In this document: one piece after another, positions 35,488-45,365 of the stretch | Layout of the letters: each line of letters starts with the position of its first letter | Numbering within the stretch: the first letter of the stretch is position 1 | Assembly (NCBI GenBank): GCA_910578975.1 | Contig: CAJTRZ010000005.1 | Location: 1 to 64,000, forward strand | Direction of reading: 5' to 3' | Source of the DNA: an uncultured Eubacterium sp. | GTDB lineage: Bacteria > Bacillota > Clostridia > Lachnospirales > Lachnospiraceae | Length of the DNA: 64,000 nucleotides | Translations under genes and position numbers: made by a program | The notes under the pieces: model-generated | What the model saw: the letters and a program-made list of their open reading frames with translations, nothing else | Told to the model about the DNA's origin: nothing | Databases searched by the model: none

Positions 35488-36336
35488 TTATCTAAGAAAA
35501 GTTTTTAAATTTATAAGATGCTCCATACCTTCTTTACGTCCAATATCATATAAAGACTTTAACTTATCAGGATCCCGTTCGGTACGCTTAATGGTAATAG
35601 GTGCCTTTGGTTGGATGATATAAACCTCACCATTGGATTCCATTTCTTTTAAGTCATCTAATGTCTGGTTATACATTTTATGACGGATTTTCATATCACG
35701 GACGAGATTTGGATATTTTCGTCCCATTTTTAGTTTGATAATAGGAAGAGCATTGCTTTTCTTTTTTCTATAACCATTGTGCTGGGTAAGAATAACAATG
35801 TTTTTCTTGTAGCCCATTTCTCTGAATTTGTGAATAGGTATGGCATCAGATATGCCGCCGTCCAGCATTTGTATACCATCAATTTCTACAATACGTGAGA
35901 CTAACGGCATGGATGCTGAGGCACGATACCATTCTATATCGGTTTCGTCACCATTAGGGCATAGATGATATATTGGTTTTCCTGTATTAATATCCGTTGT
36001 AACAACATAGAAATCCATAGGATTTTTTTTGTAAGTTTTTACATCAAATATATCCAATTTATTTGGCAATTCTTTATAACAAAAATCAGCTCCATACAAA
36101 TCTCCTGTTCTTATAAGAGAACGCAGCCCTGCATATCTGGGATCACGAGAGTATTTCATATTATATCGAATGGTACGACCAATTTGTCTGGATTTAAAAT
36201 TACAACCGAAAGTTGCACCGGCTGAGACGCCGATAGCACCATCTACAGTAATATTGTTTTCCATTAATATATCTAAAATGCCTGCGGTGTACATGCCACG
36301 CATGGCACCACCTTCTAATACAAGTCCAATTTTCAT
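35488..36336 (-). CDS. Patatin-like phospholipase family protein
   Basis: A 282-residue lipid acyl hydrolase of the patatin/RssA-YchK group with the oxyanion-hole glycines GGAMRG (9-14), the nucleophile Ser38 in GVSAG and the catalytic Asp159 in DGG. There is no signal peptide. It is probably a phospholipase or lysophospholipase acting on the inner membrane face; the substrate is unknown. Confidence 0.9.
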   Translation of the reverse strand: MKIGLVLEGGAMRGMYTAGILDILMENNITVDGAIGVSAGATFGCNFKSRQIGRTIRYNMKYSRDPRYAGLRSLIRTGDLYGADFCYKELPNKLDIFDVKTYKKNPMDFYVVTTDINTGKPIYHLCPNGDETDIEWYRASASMPLVSRIVEIDGIQMLDGGISDAIPIHKFREMGYKKNIVILTQHNGYRKKKSNALPIIKLKMGRKYPNLVRDMKIRHKMYNQTLDDLKEMESNGEVYIIQPKAPITIKRTERDPDKLKSLYDIGRKEGMEHLINLKTFLR

Positions 36337-36430
36337 TCCTGTTTTCTCCTAATGCATTATAAAAATTTCATTCATTACTTTATATTATAACACAATAATA
36401 TGATAGGTAATCAATCAATGAAAATGAAAT

Positions 36431-37111
36431 TTAACTATTAGATGATGGAATATAAGGAATTAATGCTCCTGCCACATTGGATATTGGCATTGTCTGTAAC
36501 CATACTTTTCCAGGGCCGGTTACTACAGTATTAAACAAACCTTCACCGCCAAGAAATTTGTTTTTAAGACCAGGTACAGTCTGAATGTCCATCTGACAGC
36601 TTTCTGTCATGGCAGCAAGGTGTCCGGTATCAATAACAATCTGTTCTCCTGCTCTTAATTCATGTTCTATAACGTGTCCGTCAAATTCAGCAAATGCCAA
36701 ACCATTACCAGAAATCTTTTGCATAATAAAACCTTCGCCACCGAAGAATCCGGAACCTAGTTTTTTTCTAAAATGCATAGAAAGTTCAACACCTGCTTCA
36801 GAAGCAAGAAACGCAGATTTCTGCATAATCATTGCATTGCCAGGAGTAATTTCGAAGGCTTTGATAGAGCCTGGAAAGCTGGAGGCAATGGCAATCATGC
36901 CATCATTTCCTTGTGCAGTATAAATATTTTGGAAAATTGTATCTCCAGACAATGCTCTTCCAAACATCTTTCCGATACCACCACCGGTTGTTTCCATTTT
37001 CATGTTTGGTGACATCCAAGCCATTCCGCCGCCCTCTGTAATAATCTTTTCTCCTGCCTGTAGTTCGCAGATAACTACTGGTAATGTTTCTCCTTGAATT
37101 GTATATTCCAT
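36431..37111 (-). CDS. AIM24/TIGR00266 family protein
   Basis: A 226-residue beta-rich protein of the AIM24 (TIGR00266) family, role unknown. GGGMAWMSPNMKMET near the N-terminus and FGGEGFIMQKISG in the middle are family signatures. The start at 37111 has GGAGG at 37119-37123 upstream; the frame extends to 37147 without a ribosome binding site. It lies 94 bases upstream of the patatin gene in the same direction. Confidence 0.85.
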   Translation of the reverse strand: MEYTIQGETLPVVICELQAGEKIITEGGGMAWMSPNMKMETTGGGIGKMFGRALSGDTIFQNIYTAQGNDGMIAIASSFPGSIKAFEITPGNAMIMQKSAFLASEAGVELSMHFRKKLGSGFFGGEGFIMQKISGNGLAFAEFDGHVIEHELRAGEQIVIDTGHLAAMTESCQMDIQTVPGLKNKFLGGEGLFNTVVTGPGKVWLQTMPISNVAGALIPYIPSSNS

Positions 37112-37281
37112 TGTTCTACCTCCTTTGTAATATACTATGCTTTTCAATAATTGTATTTGTTTATTGTCTTAATAATATCATATTTATCAGGTGATTATCT
37201 ATAAGGAATTTGGAGGGGAGAAAAAAGTCACAGTATTCATAATACATAATACTGTGACTTTTGTTGTATTATTCAAAAAAA

Positions 37282-38133
37282 TTATTGTTTCGTTTCTTTT
37301 GGCGGAGTATTTGGCTCCCTTTGTGTGGAAGTATTTTCTTTCTGTTTATCACTGACCTGACTACCGTCACGTTCCATATGGTAATTGTCTTTATATATTA
37401 ATTTTGAAATTGGAACAATTTCGTATCCTTTTTTCTGTAAGCCTTCAATTACTTTCGGTAATGCTTCAGCAGTATATTTTGCACCATTGTGCATGAGAAT
37501 AATAGAACCATTTTTCAAATCTTTGTGGTTTAACACAGTACTGACAATGGATTCTACACCATAATTTTTCCAATCTAAGCTATCCACGTTCCATTGTATC
37601 GTATAATAACCACAATTTTTTGCCTGGATAATTAAATTATTGTCATAGTCACCATAAGGTGGTCTGAATAAACACATTGTAGTTCCAGTAAGGTTTTTGA
37701 CTTTTTCGGTTACTTTATTTAACTCATCACATATGCCAGAAGAACTTAGTTGTGGCATATGTTTGTGGTTTTCACTATGGTTTCCAAGATCGTGTCCGGC
37801 TTTTTGAATTGCTTTTACATCATCAGGATAGCTTTCAACCCAGCCACCAGTCATAAAAAATGTAACATGTATTTTATATTTTTTGAGTGTATCTAAAATT
37901 GTTTTAGTATCTTCATTCCCCCATGCTGCATCAAAGGAAAGTGCAACCTGTTTTTTATCTGTCTGAACGTTGTAAATTGGTAGTTCTTTGGTAGCGGTAG
38001 AGGCGGTTAGTGCTTCCCAACCATCTCGGAATAGATTTTCTTCGTAATAATATGTAAGACCAACTACAGCCAGTAATACACACAACCATAGTATACTCCT
38101 TTTGAATAAACTTGTTTGCTCTGGATTTGCCAT
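37282..38133 (-). CDS. Polysaccharide deacetylase, PdaB-like
   Basis: A membrane-anchored NodB-fold deacetylase of 283 residues. One transmembrane helix near 15-32 is followed by the NodB domain with motif 1 SFDAAWGNED, motif 2 HSENH and motif 3 RPPYGDYD. The AAWG variant of motif 1 resembles PdaB-type sporulation deacetylases, which act on peptidoglycan. The start at 38133 is set by GAGGA at 38141-38145. The last 30 residues are polar and Thr/Pro/Glu-rich. Confidence 0.85.
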   Translation of the reverse strand: MANPEQTSLFKRSILWLCVLLAVVGLTYYYEENLFRDGWEALTASTATKELPIYNVQTDKKQVALSFDAAWGNEDTKTILDTLKKYKIHVTFFMTGGWVESYPDDVKAIQKAGHDLGNHSENHKHMPQLSSSGICDELNKVTEKVKNLTGTTMCLFRPPYGDYDNNLIIQAKNCGYYTIQWNVDSLDWKNYGVESIVSTVLNHKDLKNGSIILMHNGAKYTAEALPKVIEGLQKKGYEIVPISKLIYKDNYHMERDGSQVSDKQKENTSTQREPNTPPKETKQ

Positions 38134-38214
38134 AGGCTTCTCCTCAAAGTGCTTGTTATAGTCTATGATGAAAATCCTAATTTCATGAAAAGAGACAAAC
38201 TGTGACATTAATAA

Positions 38215-39090
38215 TTAAATAGATGTTATATGTTCCAATAGAAAATCTCTGGCAATATCTGAAAGAATAGATTCTTTATGCGTAATAAAAGCACTCATAA
38301 TATACATGTTAGGGTCGTTTATTTTTTTGATACACATATCCTTGGCAATATCCGTATCATCTTCCGTCATAGAAATTAACGCAACACAACCAAATGATCT
38401 TGCCCATTCGACAGCAGTATTTTTTGGAGAAGTGATAATAGCAACATTTGGTGACAGCAAATAGTGTCCAAAGACTGTATAGACGATATCCAGGCAGTCA
38501 AAAGGAATTGCCAAAGGAAAATCAGATAGTTCACTTACCTCCAGTATTTCATTACAAGTAGAAAGCTTGTGTTTTTGGGGAAAAACTGCAACAATATCCT
38601 CTTTTTCAAAAGGATAAATATTGAGAGAACCGTACCCTGGTATACTAGAACGTATCAGACCGATTTCTGTGATTCTGTTTAACACATTTGGAATAACAAA
38701 TTCACTTGGAATCTCGTAAAGGTCATAGTTAACTTTCGGATGCTTCTCTATAAATGAGTCAAAAAACTTATGCATAAAATATGCAGAGTTTCCGGCTGGA
38801 ATTGATATTTTTAAAAGATTAGTAAAGAGAGTCTTTTCATTTGTCAGCTCATTTTTCAAGTTTTCTTCTAACTGGCATATTTGCTTTGCCTTCTGATAAA
38901 AAATACGCCCGGCATCGGTTAATTCAATGGAGCGGCTTCCACGAATAATCAGGGTCGTTCCATAATTTTTTTCTATATTTTTTAATTGATTGCTTAAAGA
39001 CGGTTGAGCAATTAATAATTTATTGGCAGCCGCCAAGATACTTCCACATTCTACAATAGTAACAAAGTTTTTATAAGATTCTAAAGTCAT
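38215..39090 (-). CDS. LysR-family transcriptional regulator
   Basis: A 291-residue LysR regulator with an N-terminal helix-turn-helix (GSILAAANKLLIAQPSLSN) and an effector domain. The ATG at 39090 has AAGGAG five bases upstream. It is divergent from the purine salvage operon that starts at 39272, and convergent arrangements are absent, so it is a candidate regulator of that operon; regulation of the deacetylase downstream is the alternative. Confidence 0.85.
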   Translation of the reverse strand: MTLESYKNFVTIVECGSILAAANKLLIAQPSLSNQLKNIEKNYGTTLIIRGSRSIELTDAGRIFYQKAKQICQLEENLKNELTNEKTLFTNLLKISIPAGNSAYFMHKFFDSFIEKHPKVNYDLYEIPSEFVIPNVLNRITEIGLIRSSIPGYGSLNIYPFEKEDIVAVFPQKHKLSTCNEILEVSELSDFPLAIPFDCLDIVYTVFGHYLLSPNVAIITSPKNTAVEWARSFGCVALISMTEDDTDIAKDMCIKKINDPNMYIMSAFITHKESILSDIARDFLLEHITSI

Positions 39091-39197
39091 AGACACTCCT
39101 TCTTGTATAATAAAAATATTATATAAAATAAGTAATAATAGTAATTTTATTATATATTACCATAAATTATAATAAATGTATATTGAGAAAATTTTGC

Positions 39198-39230
39198 AAA
39201 GGTGCAGTGCTTGGGTATTGCACCTTTTTT
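39198..39230 (+). terminator. Leader terminator upstream of the purine salvage operon
   Basis: A perfect 9-bp stem AAAGGTGCA/TGCACCTTT with a 12-base loop and T run lies 42 bases before the first gene of the operon and downstream of the divergent LysR gene. In this position it could only terminate a short leader transcript, which suggests attenuation, unless the operon promoter lies in the last 40 bases. Confidence 0.8.
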
Positions 39231-39271
39231 GAGAAAAAGGATAGTAAGTATAGAAAGCAGGGGTAGTAAAT

Positions 39272-39838
39272 ATGAAATATTATGATTTATCGGTTTGTGG
39301 TGTACATCGCAAGCTTCCTTATGTAGATTTTGACAATGAAACAGCTTATGCCAGTTTTGTTGTAATCAGTGATACAGAGTTGATTACGTTAGCGGGAGAA
39401 CAGTTGGCAAAAAAAGTGAATGGAGCGGATATTATTGTAACAATTGAAGCAAAAGGGATTGCGCTGGCTTATGAGATTTCAAGACGGCTTTCCATGAAAG
39501 ATTTTGTTGTAGTCAGAAAAAGTATTAAGCCTTATGTAAAATCCTATATTCAGGATGTAGTTCATTCAATTACAACGAATGGAGAGCAGCATGTATTTCT
39601 GGATGATAGCGATGCTTTAAGAATTAAAGGAAAAAAAGTAGCCATTATAGATGATGTAATATCAAAAGGAGAATCACTGGCTGCAGCAGAAAGACTGGTG
39701 CAGGCAGCAGGAGGAATTGTTTGTGCTAAAATGGCTATTCTCGCAGAGGGAAAGGCAGCATTAAGAGAAGATATCACATTTTTAGAAAAACTTCCTCTGT
39801 TTAAAAAAGTTGGAGATGATTATGAAGTACTTGATTAA
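39272..39838 (+). CDS. Purine-type phosphoribosyltransferase
   Basis: Transfers phosphoribose from PRPP to a nucleobase, probably adenine or xanthine/hypoxanthine. The 188-residue type I enzyme has the PRPP-binding loop VAIIDDVISKGES at about 123-135 and the IVTIEAKGIALAYE segment typical of the adenine/xanthine group. It is the first gene of a three-gene cluster with adenine deaminase and a purine permease, and its stop overlaps the next start by 17 bases. Confidence 0.85.
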   Translation: MKYYDLSVCGVHRKLPYVDFDNETAYASFVVISDTELITLAGEQLAKKVNGADIIVTIEAKGIALAYEISRRLSMKDFVVVRKSIKPYVKSYIQDVVHSITTNGEQHVFLDDSDALRIKGKKVAIIDDVISKGESLAAAERLVQAAGGIVCAKMAILAEGKAALREDITFLEKLPLFKKVGDDYEVLD

Positions 39839-41513
39839 AAATACCAATATGGTAGATGTTGAAAAAAATGAAATTAGAAAAACAGATATTGTTATAGAAG
39901 ATGGAAAGTTTGGACAGATAGCTAATGACATAGTACAGGAATCAGGTCAGTATGAGGTAATTGATGCAGAGGGATTATATGCAATACCGGGACTGATTGA
40001 TGCACATTCACACGTAGAATTGAGTTTATTGTCATCTGTTCCGCTGGCGGAGGCAATTATGGAAAAAGGTACTGTTGCGGCGGTACTTGATCCACATGAT
40101 GCTGTTAATGTGTTAGGAGCAAGAGGAGCAAAGTATCTGATGGATGAAATGAAAACTACACAGTTTACACCTGTTTGGATGGCATCACCATGTGTTCCTT
40201 CAGCGCCGGAATATGAGGACTGTTATGGTCAGATTATGTTAAAAGATGTAAAGACGATGGTTGAAGATTATGGTATGTATGGTATTGCGGAAACAATGGA
40301 CTATAATCGGGTTATAAAAGAAGAAAAGACTTTAAACGATATTTTAGAGTATGCCCAAAATAATCATTTAATGATAGATGGACATGCACCATGTGTTGTT
40401 GGGGAGGATTTGGATAAATATATTGGTAGTGGTGTATCTTCAGATCACGAAAGTGTATCAGTGGAAGAAATGGTAGAAAAATTTCAAAAAGGCATGACAG
40501 TTATTGTTAGAAGAGGTTCACTAAAAGAACCTGCAAGTGCTAAAGAGTTTTTAGATAAAGTTGGAGAGTCTGAACGAATTTTATTATCTACAGATGGATG
40601 TATTACTGTTCAGGATATTTTGAATTATGGACATATGAATTATGCATTGTCACAGATCGTCAAAGAAGGAGTTGAACCTGTTCTTGCGGTAAAAATGGCA
40701 ACACTTTATCCGGCAAAAAGATATGGGTTGAAAAATTTAGGGGCTATTAAGAAAGGAAAAACAGCCAGCCTCGTTTTAGTAAAAGATTTAGAAGACTTTC
40801 ACGTAGAAAAGGTATTTGTGAAAGGAGAGATTGTACAAAGAACCGGAAGCAAATATTCCTTTGATTATGAAGCTTTAAATTCGATTTGTCATGATGAAAT
40901 GACAGACAGGGAGTTAATGATAGAGATACCAGAAGACTGCACACAAGTGAAAGCCAATATCGTGACAATTATAGACGGTACTTTGGAAACGAAGAAGACA
41001 AGCAGGGTTTTAACCGTGGAGAATGGAAAATTATATCTGCCAAAGGATGTTATGTATTGTTCTGTCACCAATAGATATGAGAAAAATGGTTCTACTGCCG
41101 TAGGACTTGTAGATGGTGTGGGAGAATTTGAGGGAGCCATAGCCGGTTCTATCGGTCAGGATACTCAGAATTTAATTGCAATAGGAAGTAATTTGACGGA
41201 TATGAAAGCAGCTTTAAATAAAGTTATTAAAGAACAGGGTGGAGTTGCATTAGCAGTGAATGGAGAAATCATTGATTTTCTGGAACTGCCGGTTATGGGA
41301 ATTATGAGTCAGGAACCGATTGAAGAATTTACAGAAAAACTTGAAAAATTATATAGAGAAATAGTGGAGAGGGGAATGACCCTTATGAATCCGTTGCTTA
41401 CATTAAGCCTGCAGATATCTTTGGCGGTTATTCCGGAAATGGCAATTACCAACAGAGGAGTGCTGGATGTCAACAAGAATCAGTTTATTTCCGTTATTGA
41501 ACGGATAATATAA
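39822..41513 (+). CDS. ade: Adenine deaminase
   Basis: Hydrolyses adenine to hypoxanthine and ammonia. The 563-residue amidohydrolase has the metal-binding GLIDAHSHVE (H62, H64) and the later VSSDHESVS and STDGC segments of bacterial Ade. The ATG at 39822, with GGAGA at 39812-39816, lies inside the end of the phosphoribosyltransferase gene, so translation is coupled. Its product can be used by the neighbouring transferase. Confidence 0.92.
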   Translation: MKYLIKNTNMVDVEKNEIRKTDIVIEDGKFGQIANDIVQESGQYEVIDAEGLYAIPGLIDAHSHVELSLLSSVPLAEAIMEKGTVAAVLDPHDAVNVLGARGAKYLMDEMKTTQFTPVWMASPCVPSAPEYEDCYGQIMLKDVKTMVEDYGMYGIAETMDYNRVIKEEKTLNDILEYAQNNHLMIDGHAPCVVGEDLDKYIGSGVSSDHESVSVEEMVEKFQKGMTVIVRRGSLKEPASAKEFLDKVGESERILLSTDGCITVQDILNYGHMNYALSQIVKEGVEPVLAVKMATLYPAKRYGLKNLGAIKKGKTASLVLVKDLEDFHVEKVFVKGEIVQRTGSKYSFDYEALNSICHDEMTDRELMIEIPEDCTQVKANIVTIIDGTLETKKTSRVLTVENGKLYLPKDVMYCSVTNRYEKNGSTAVGLVDGVGEFEGAIAGSIGQDTQNLIAIGSNLTDMKAALNKVIKEQGGVALAVNGEIIDFLELPVMGIMSQEPIEEFTEKLEKLYREIVERGMTLMNPLLTLSLQISLAVIPEMAITNRGVLDVNKNQFISVIERII

Positions 41514-41535
41514 ATGAAAAAGGAAGGATAAAAAA

Positions 41536-42918
41536 ATGGAAAAGTTTTTTAAGTTGAAAGAAAACGGAACTTCTGTCAAGATTGAAATTCTGGCAGGTAT
41601 CACCACATTTGTAACAATGGCATATATCATTATGGTAAATCCGGCGATATTGTCTACACCGTTTGAAGGGACAGATATGCATGAGCCAATATTTAATGGT
41701 GTATTTTTTGCTACATGTATTGCTGCATTTATAGGAACATTGTTAATGGGAATATTGGCGAAACTGCCATTTGCACAGGCACCAGGTATGGGGATGAATG
41801 CATTCTTTACATATTCGGTTATGCTGGGAATGGGATATTCCTATGAGGCGGCGTTGGCAATGGTCCTGATTTCAGGTGCATTATTTGTAATTATTACTCT
41901 TTGTTCATTCCGAGAGCAGGTAGTCATGGCAATACCAAAGAATATTAAAGTGGCGATATCTGTTGGTATTGGGTTGTTTTTAGCATTTATAGGATTTCAG
42001 GATGCAGGAATTGTTGTATTAAATCAGGATACGATGGTATCCATGGTTGATTTCTCGACTTTCGCAAAAGATCCGACAGCATGCTGGGGAGCTGTGCTGG
42101 CATTTCTGGGTATTGTGCTGACTACAGTTCTATATAAGAAAAATATCACTGGTTCGATACTAATTAGTATTATTGTTATAACAGTTCTTGGAATATTTAC
42201 CGGAAATACTGTATTTGAAGGATTTTCCATAGATATTGGAAATCAGTTTAAAGATTTTACAGATGTATCTTTGTTTGCATGTTTTGATGGGTTTAAAGAA
42301 TTGTTTCAGGGAAGTTCTTTAGGAAAGGCAATATTGACACTGATTATGTTAATTATCACATTTTCGATGGTAGATATGTTCGACACCCTTGGAACATTGA
42401 TTGGTACAGCAAAGGCTGCCAATATGTTAGATGAGGATGGAAATATTCCAAATGGAAAGAAGAGTCTGTTATGCGATGCATTGGCAACTATCGGAGGAGC
42501 AATTTGCGGTACTTCTACAGTAACAACATATGGCGAATGTATTTCCGGTATTTCTGTAGGAGGAAAGACGGGTCTGACATCGGTTGTGACAGCAATATTA
42601 TTTTTAGTTTCTATAATATTTGCACCTTTTGTAGGAATTATTCCATCTTGTGCTACAGCACCAGCATTAATATTTATTGGTGGTTTATTATTAAGTGCGA
42701 TTAAAGAGATGGAATTTGATGATGTTACGGATTCAATTCCGGCATATTTAGCAATGTTTACTATGCCACTGACATATTCTATTGCAAACGGAATTGCAAT
42801 AGGACTGATATCGTATACTTTAATTAAAATATTTACAGGAAAGATAAAAGAAGTACACATACTTACAATCATTTTATCGGTATTGTTTGTTTTAAGATAT
42901 TTTATGATATCTCTGTAA
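41536..42918 (+). CDS. NCS2-family purine base permease (AzgA/PbuG type)
   Basis: Imports adenine, hypoxanthine or guanine across the membrane. The 460-residue protein has 12-13 transmembrane helices and AzgA-group signatures such as GITTFVTMAYIIMVNPAIL near the N-terminus, QAPGMGMNAFFTY and MFDTLGTLIG. Third gene of the purine salvage operon, 22 bases after ade; the three genes take up and convert adenine to a nucleotide precursor. Confidence 0.92.
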   Translation: MEKFFKLKENGTSVKIEILAGITTFVTMAYIIMVNPAILSTPFEGTDMHEPIFNGVFFATCIAAFIGTLLMGILAKLPFAQAPGMGMNAFFTYSVMLGMGYSYEAALAMVLISGALFVIITLCSFREQVVMAIPKNIKVAISVGIGLFLAFIGFQDAGIVVLNQDTMVSMVDFSTFAKDPTACWGAVLAFLGIVLTTVLYKKNITGSILISIIVITVLGIFTGNTVFEGFSIDIGNQFKDFTDVSLFACFDGFKELFQGSSLGKAILTLIMLIITFSMVDMFDTLGTLIGTAKAANMLDEDGNIPNGKKSLLCDALATIGGAICGTSTVTTYGECISGISVGGKTGLTSVVTAILFLVSIIFAPFVGIIPSCATAPALIFIGGLLLSAIKEMEFDDVTDSIPAYLAMFTMPLTYSIANGIAIGLISYTLIKIFTGKIKEVHILTIILSVLFVLRYFMISL

Positions 42919-42940
42919 GTTAATAAAATTATATAAGAGA

Positions 42941-42979
42941 AAAAAGCTGTACATGAATATTGTGTTACAGCTTTTTTTC
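42941..42979 (+). terminator. Terminator of the purine salvage operon
   Basis: An 11-bp stem AAAAAGCTGTA/TACAGCTTTTT with a long T run. Confidence 0.92.
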
Positions 42980-43091
42980 TTAAAGATTTTCATGATTAAA
43001 AAAGATATCCTTTTACTGAAAATAAAAATATGCTATTATAACATAAGGAATTAAAACGAATTTACTTCAAAGATTAAGGAGGACATACTTT

Positions 43092-44477
43092 ATGGCAGAT
43101 ATGAAGATTCCATATAAAATATATTTAGAAGAAAGTGAATTGCCAAAGCAATGGTACAATGTACGTGCTGATATGAAAAACAAACCAGCACCTTTATTAA
43201 ATCCGGCTACATTACAGCCAATGGGATATGAAGATTTAAGACCTGTTTTTTGTGATGAATTAATTAAACAGGAACTGGATGATACAACAGCTTATTTTGA
43301 TATACCTGAGGAGATTTTAGATTTTTATAAAATGTACAGACCGGCGCCATTGGTAAGAGCATATTTCCTTGAAAAAGAACTAGATACACCAGCGAAGATT
43401 TATTATAAATTCGAAGGAAATAATACATCAGGAAGCCATAAGTTAAATTCAGCAATTGCTCAGGCATATTATGCAAAGAAACAGGGACTCAAAGGTGTAA
43501 CAACAGAGACAGGAGCAGGACAGTGGGGAACTGCATTATCTATGGCATGTTCTTATTTTGACTTAGACTGTCAGGTATATATGGTAAAGGTATCTTATGA
43601 ACAGAAACCATTCCGTCGTGAAGTTATGAAAACTTATGGCGGAACAGTAACACCATCACCGTCAGATAAGACAGCAGTGGGAAGAAAGATTTTAGAAGAA
43701 TTTCCAGGAACAAGTGGAAGCTTAGGATGTGCAATTTCAGAGGCAGTGGAGGCTGCTACAACACAGGAAGGATACCGTTACGTGTTAGGTTCTGTATTAT
43801 CACAGGTACTCCTTCACCAGACAGTCATCGGTTTAGAAACAAAAACAGCACTTGATAAGTATGGCATTACACCAGATATTATTATTGGCTGTGCAGGTGG
43901 TGGCTCAAACCTTGGAGGACTTATTTCTCCGTTTATGGGAGAAAAGTTAAGAGGAGAAAAGGACTATAGAATTATTGCTGTAGAACCGGCATCCTGCCCA
44001 AGTCTTACTCGTGGAAAGTATGTATATGATTTCTGTGATACAGGTAACGTTTGTCCATTAGCAAAGATGTATACTTTAGGTAACGGATTTATTCCATCTG
44101 CAAATCATGCAGGTGGATTAAGGTATCATGGAATGAGTTCTATCTTGTCACAGTTATATGATGATGGTCTGATGGAAGCAACTTCGGTAGAACAGACAGA
44201 AGTATTTGAAGCAGCTACAAAGTTTGCAAGAGTTGAGGGAATACTTCCGGCACCGGAGAGCAGTCATGCGATTAAGGTTGCAATGGACGAGGCACTCAGA
44301 TGTAAGGAGACCGGTGAAGAAAAGACAATTGTATTTGGACTTACAGGAACCGGATATTTTGATATGGTTGCGTATGGCAAATATAATGACGGAGTGATGA
44401 GTGATTATATTCCTACAGATGAGGATTTGGCAAAAGGCTTTGCAACAGTACCCAATATCCCTGAATTGAATCAATAA
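43092..44477 (+). CDS. trpB: Tryptophan synthase beta chain, TrpB2 type
   Basis: A PLP enzyme of 461 residues that joins indole and serine. Its length, N-terminal extension (PLLNPATLQPMGYEDL) and the motif RPAPLVRAYFLEKELDTPAKI place it in the TrpB2 group. The PLP lysine is K117 in GSHK, and TETGAGQWG carries the catalytic Glu. No trpA or other trp gene is nearby, as usual for TrpB2, which may salvage free indole. Confidence 0.92.
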   Translation: MADMKIPYKIYLEESELPKQWYNVRADMKNKPAPLLNPATLQPMGYEDLRPVFCDELIKQELDDTTAYFDIPEEILDFYKMYRPAPLVRAYFLEKELDTPAKIYYKFEGNNTSGSHKLNSAIAQAYYAKKQGLKGVTTETGAGQWGTALSMACSYFDLDCQVYMVKVSYEQKPFRREVMKTYGGTVTPSPSDKTAVGRKILEEFPGTSGSLGCAISEAVEAATTQEGYRYVLGSVLSQVLLHQTVIGLETKTALDKYGITPDIIIGCAGGGSNLGGLISPFMGEKLRGEKDYRIIAVEPASCPSLTRGKYVYDFCDTGNVCPLAKMYTLGNGFIPSANHAGGLRYHGMSSILSQLYDDGLMEATSVEQTEVFEAATKFARVEGILPAPESSHAIKVAMDEALRCKETGEEKTIVFGLTGTGYFDMVAYGKYNDGVMSDYIPTDEDLAKGFATVPNIPELNQ

Positions 44478-44493
44478 ATTATATAAGACATAG

Positions 44494-44526
44494 AAAGTGG
44501 CCAATAACATATTGGTCACTTTTTTT
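44494..44526 (+). terminator. Terminator after trpB2
   Basis: A 13-bp stem AAAGTGGCCAATA/TATTGGTCACTTT with one G-T wobble, three-base loop and T run. Confidence 0.92.
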
Positions 44527-44628
44527 CTTAAGAAATTCTTAACAATATCTTTTACTTATATTAAGAGCGATATTGTAACATAGACAGCATAACTGGTGAA
44601 TCAGGATGAGGAATATGGGGAGGAATTT

Positions 44629-45294
44629 ATGGACGAAAGAGCAAAAAACAGAAGAATGAGAAGCAGAAGAAATAGGAGAAAACAACTTATTCGCAGAGTT
44701 ACAATATTTTTGATTGTGGTAACGATTATTGTAGGAGGTACCATAATAGGTATTGATCGTTTGCAGAGTGAGGGGATTATTGGAGAGCAAAAGTCAGTGG
44801 AAATAAAAAGAGATATTCCATTATTGTTTCAACATGATTCCAGATGGGCAGATAAAAAATATGGGGACAGTGATATCAAGACGGCAGGATGTGCACCTAC
44901 CTGTATTGCCATGGTAGTCAGAGGAATTACAAAAAATAAAGATATTACTCCAAGAGATGTAGCAAGGTTTGCTGAAAAAAATGGTTATTATGTAGAAGGA
45001 GTGGGAACACAGTGGACATTGATGACAGAAGGATGCAGAGAATATAAAATCAAAGGAAAAGAAATTTCTCTTGATAAATCGCTTATATTAAAATATTTAA
45101 ATAAAGGTCAACCGATTATATGTTCTGTAGGACCTGGAGATTTTACTACAGAAGGACATTTTATCGTATTAGAGGGATTGAAAGATGAAAAAATTATTAT
45201 TAATGATCCGAACAGCTTAAAACGTAGTAATAAATTGTGGAAATATGAAGAGATAGAAACTCAGATAAAAAATCTGTGGGTTTTTAAAAGTTGA
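44629..45294 (+). CDS. Membrane-anchored C39-like papain-fold protein
   Basis: A 221-residue protein with a basic N-terminus, one transmembrane helix (about 24-46) and an extracellular peptidase C39-like (C39_2) domain. The catalytic Cys88 (AGCAPTC), the His in GHFIVLEG and the Asp in INDPNS are all present, so it could be an active cysteine protease or amidase at the cell surface. GGGGAGG at 44617-44623 selects the ATG at 44629; the frame also opens with a GTG at 44596. It is followed by the large subtilase. Confidence 0.82.
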   Translation: MDERAKNRRMRSRRNRRKQLIRRVTIFLIVVTIIVGGTIIGIDRLQSEGIIGEQKSVEIKRDIPLLFQHDSRWADKKYGDSDIKTAGCAPTCIAMVVRGITKNKDITPRDVARFAEKNGYYVEGVGTQWTLMTEGCREYKIKGKEISLDKSLILKYLNKGQPIICSVGPGDFTTEGHFIVLEGLKDEKIIINDPNSLKRSNKLWKYEEIETQIKNLWVFKS

Positions 45295-45365
45295 TGAAAA
45301 AGTGATAGCGCAAATATTACAAAAATGATATGATTAAAAGATAATAAGGTTAGGAGGCTGAAAGT

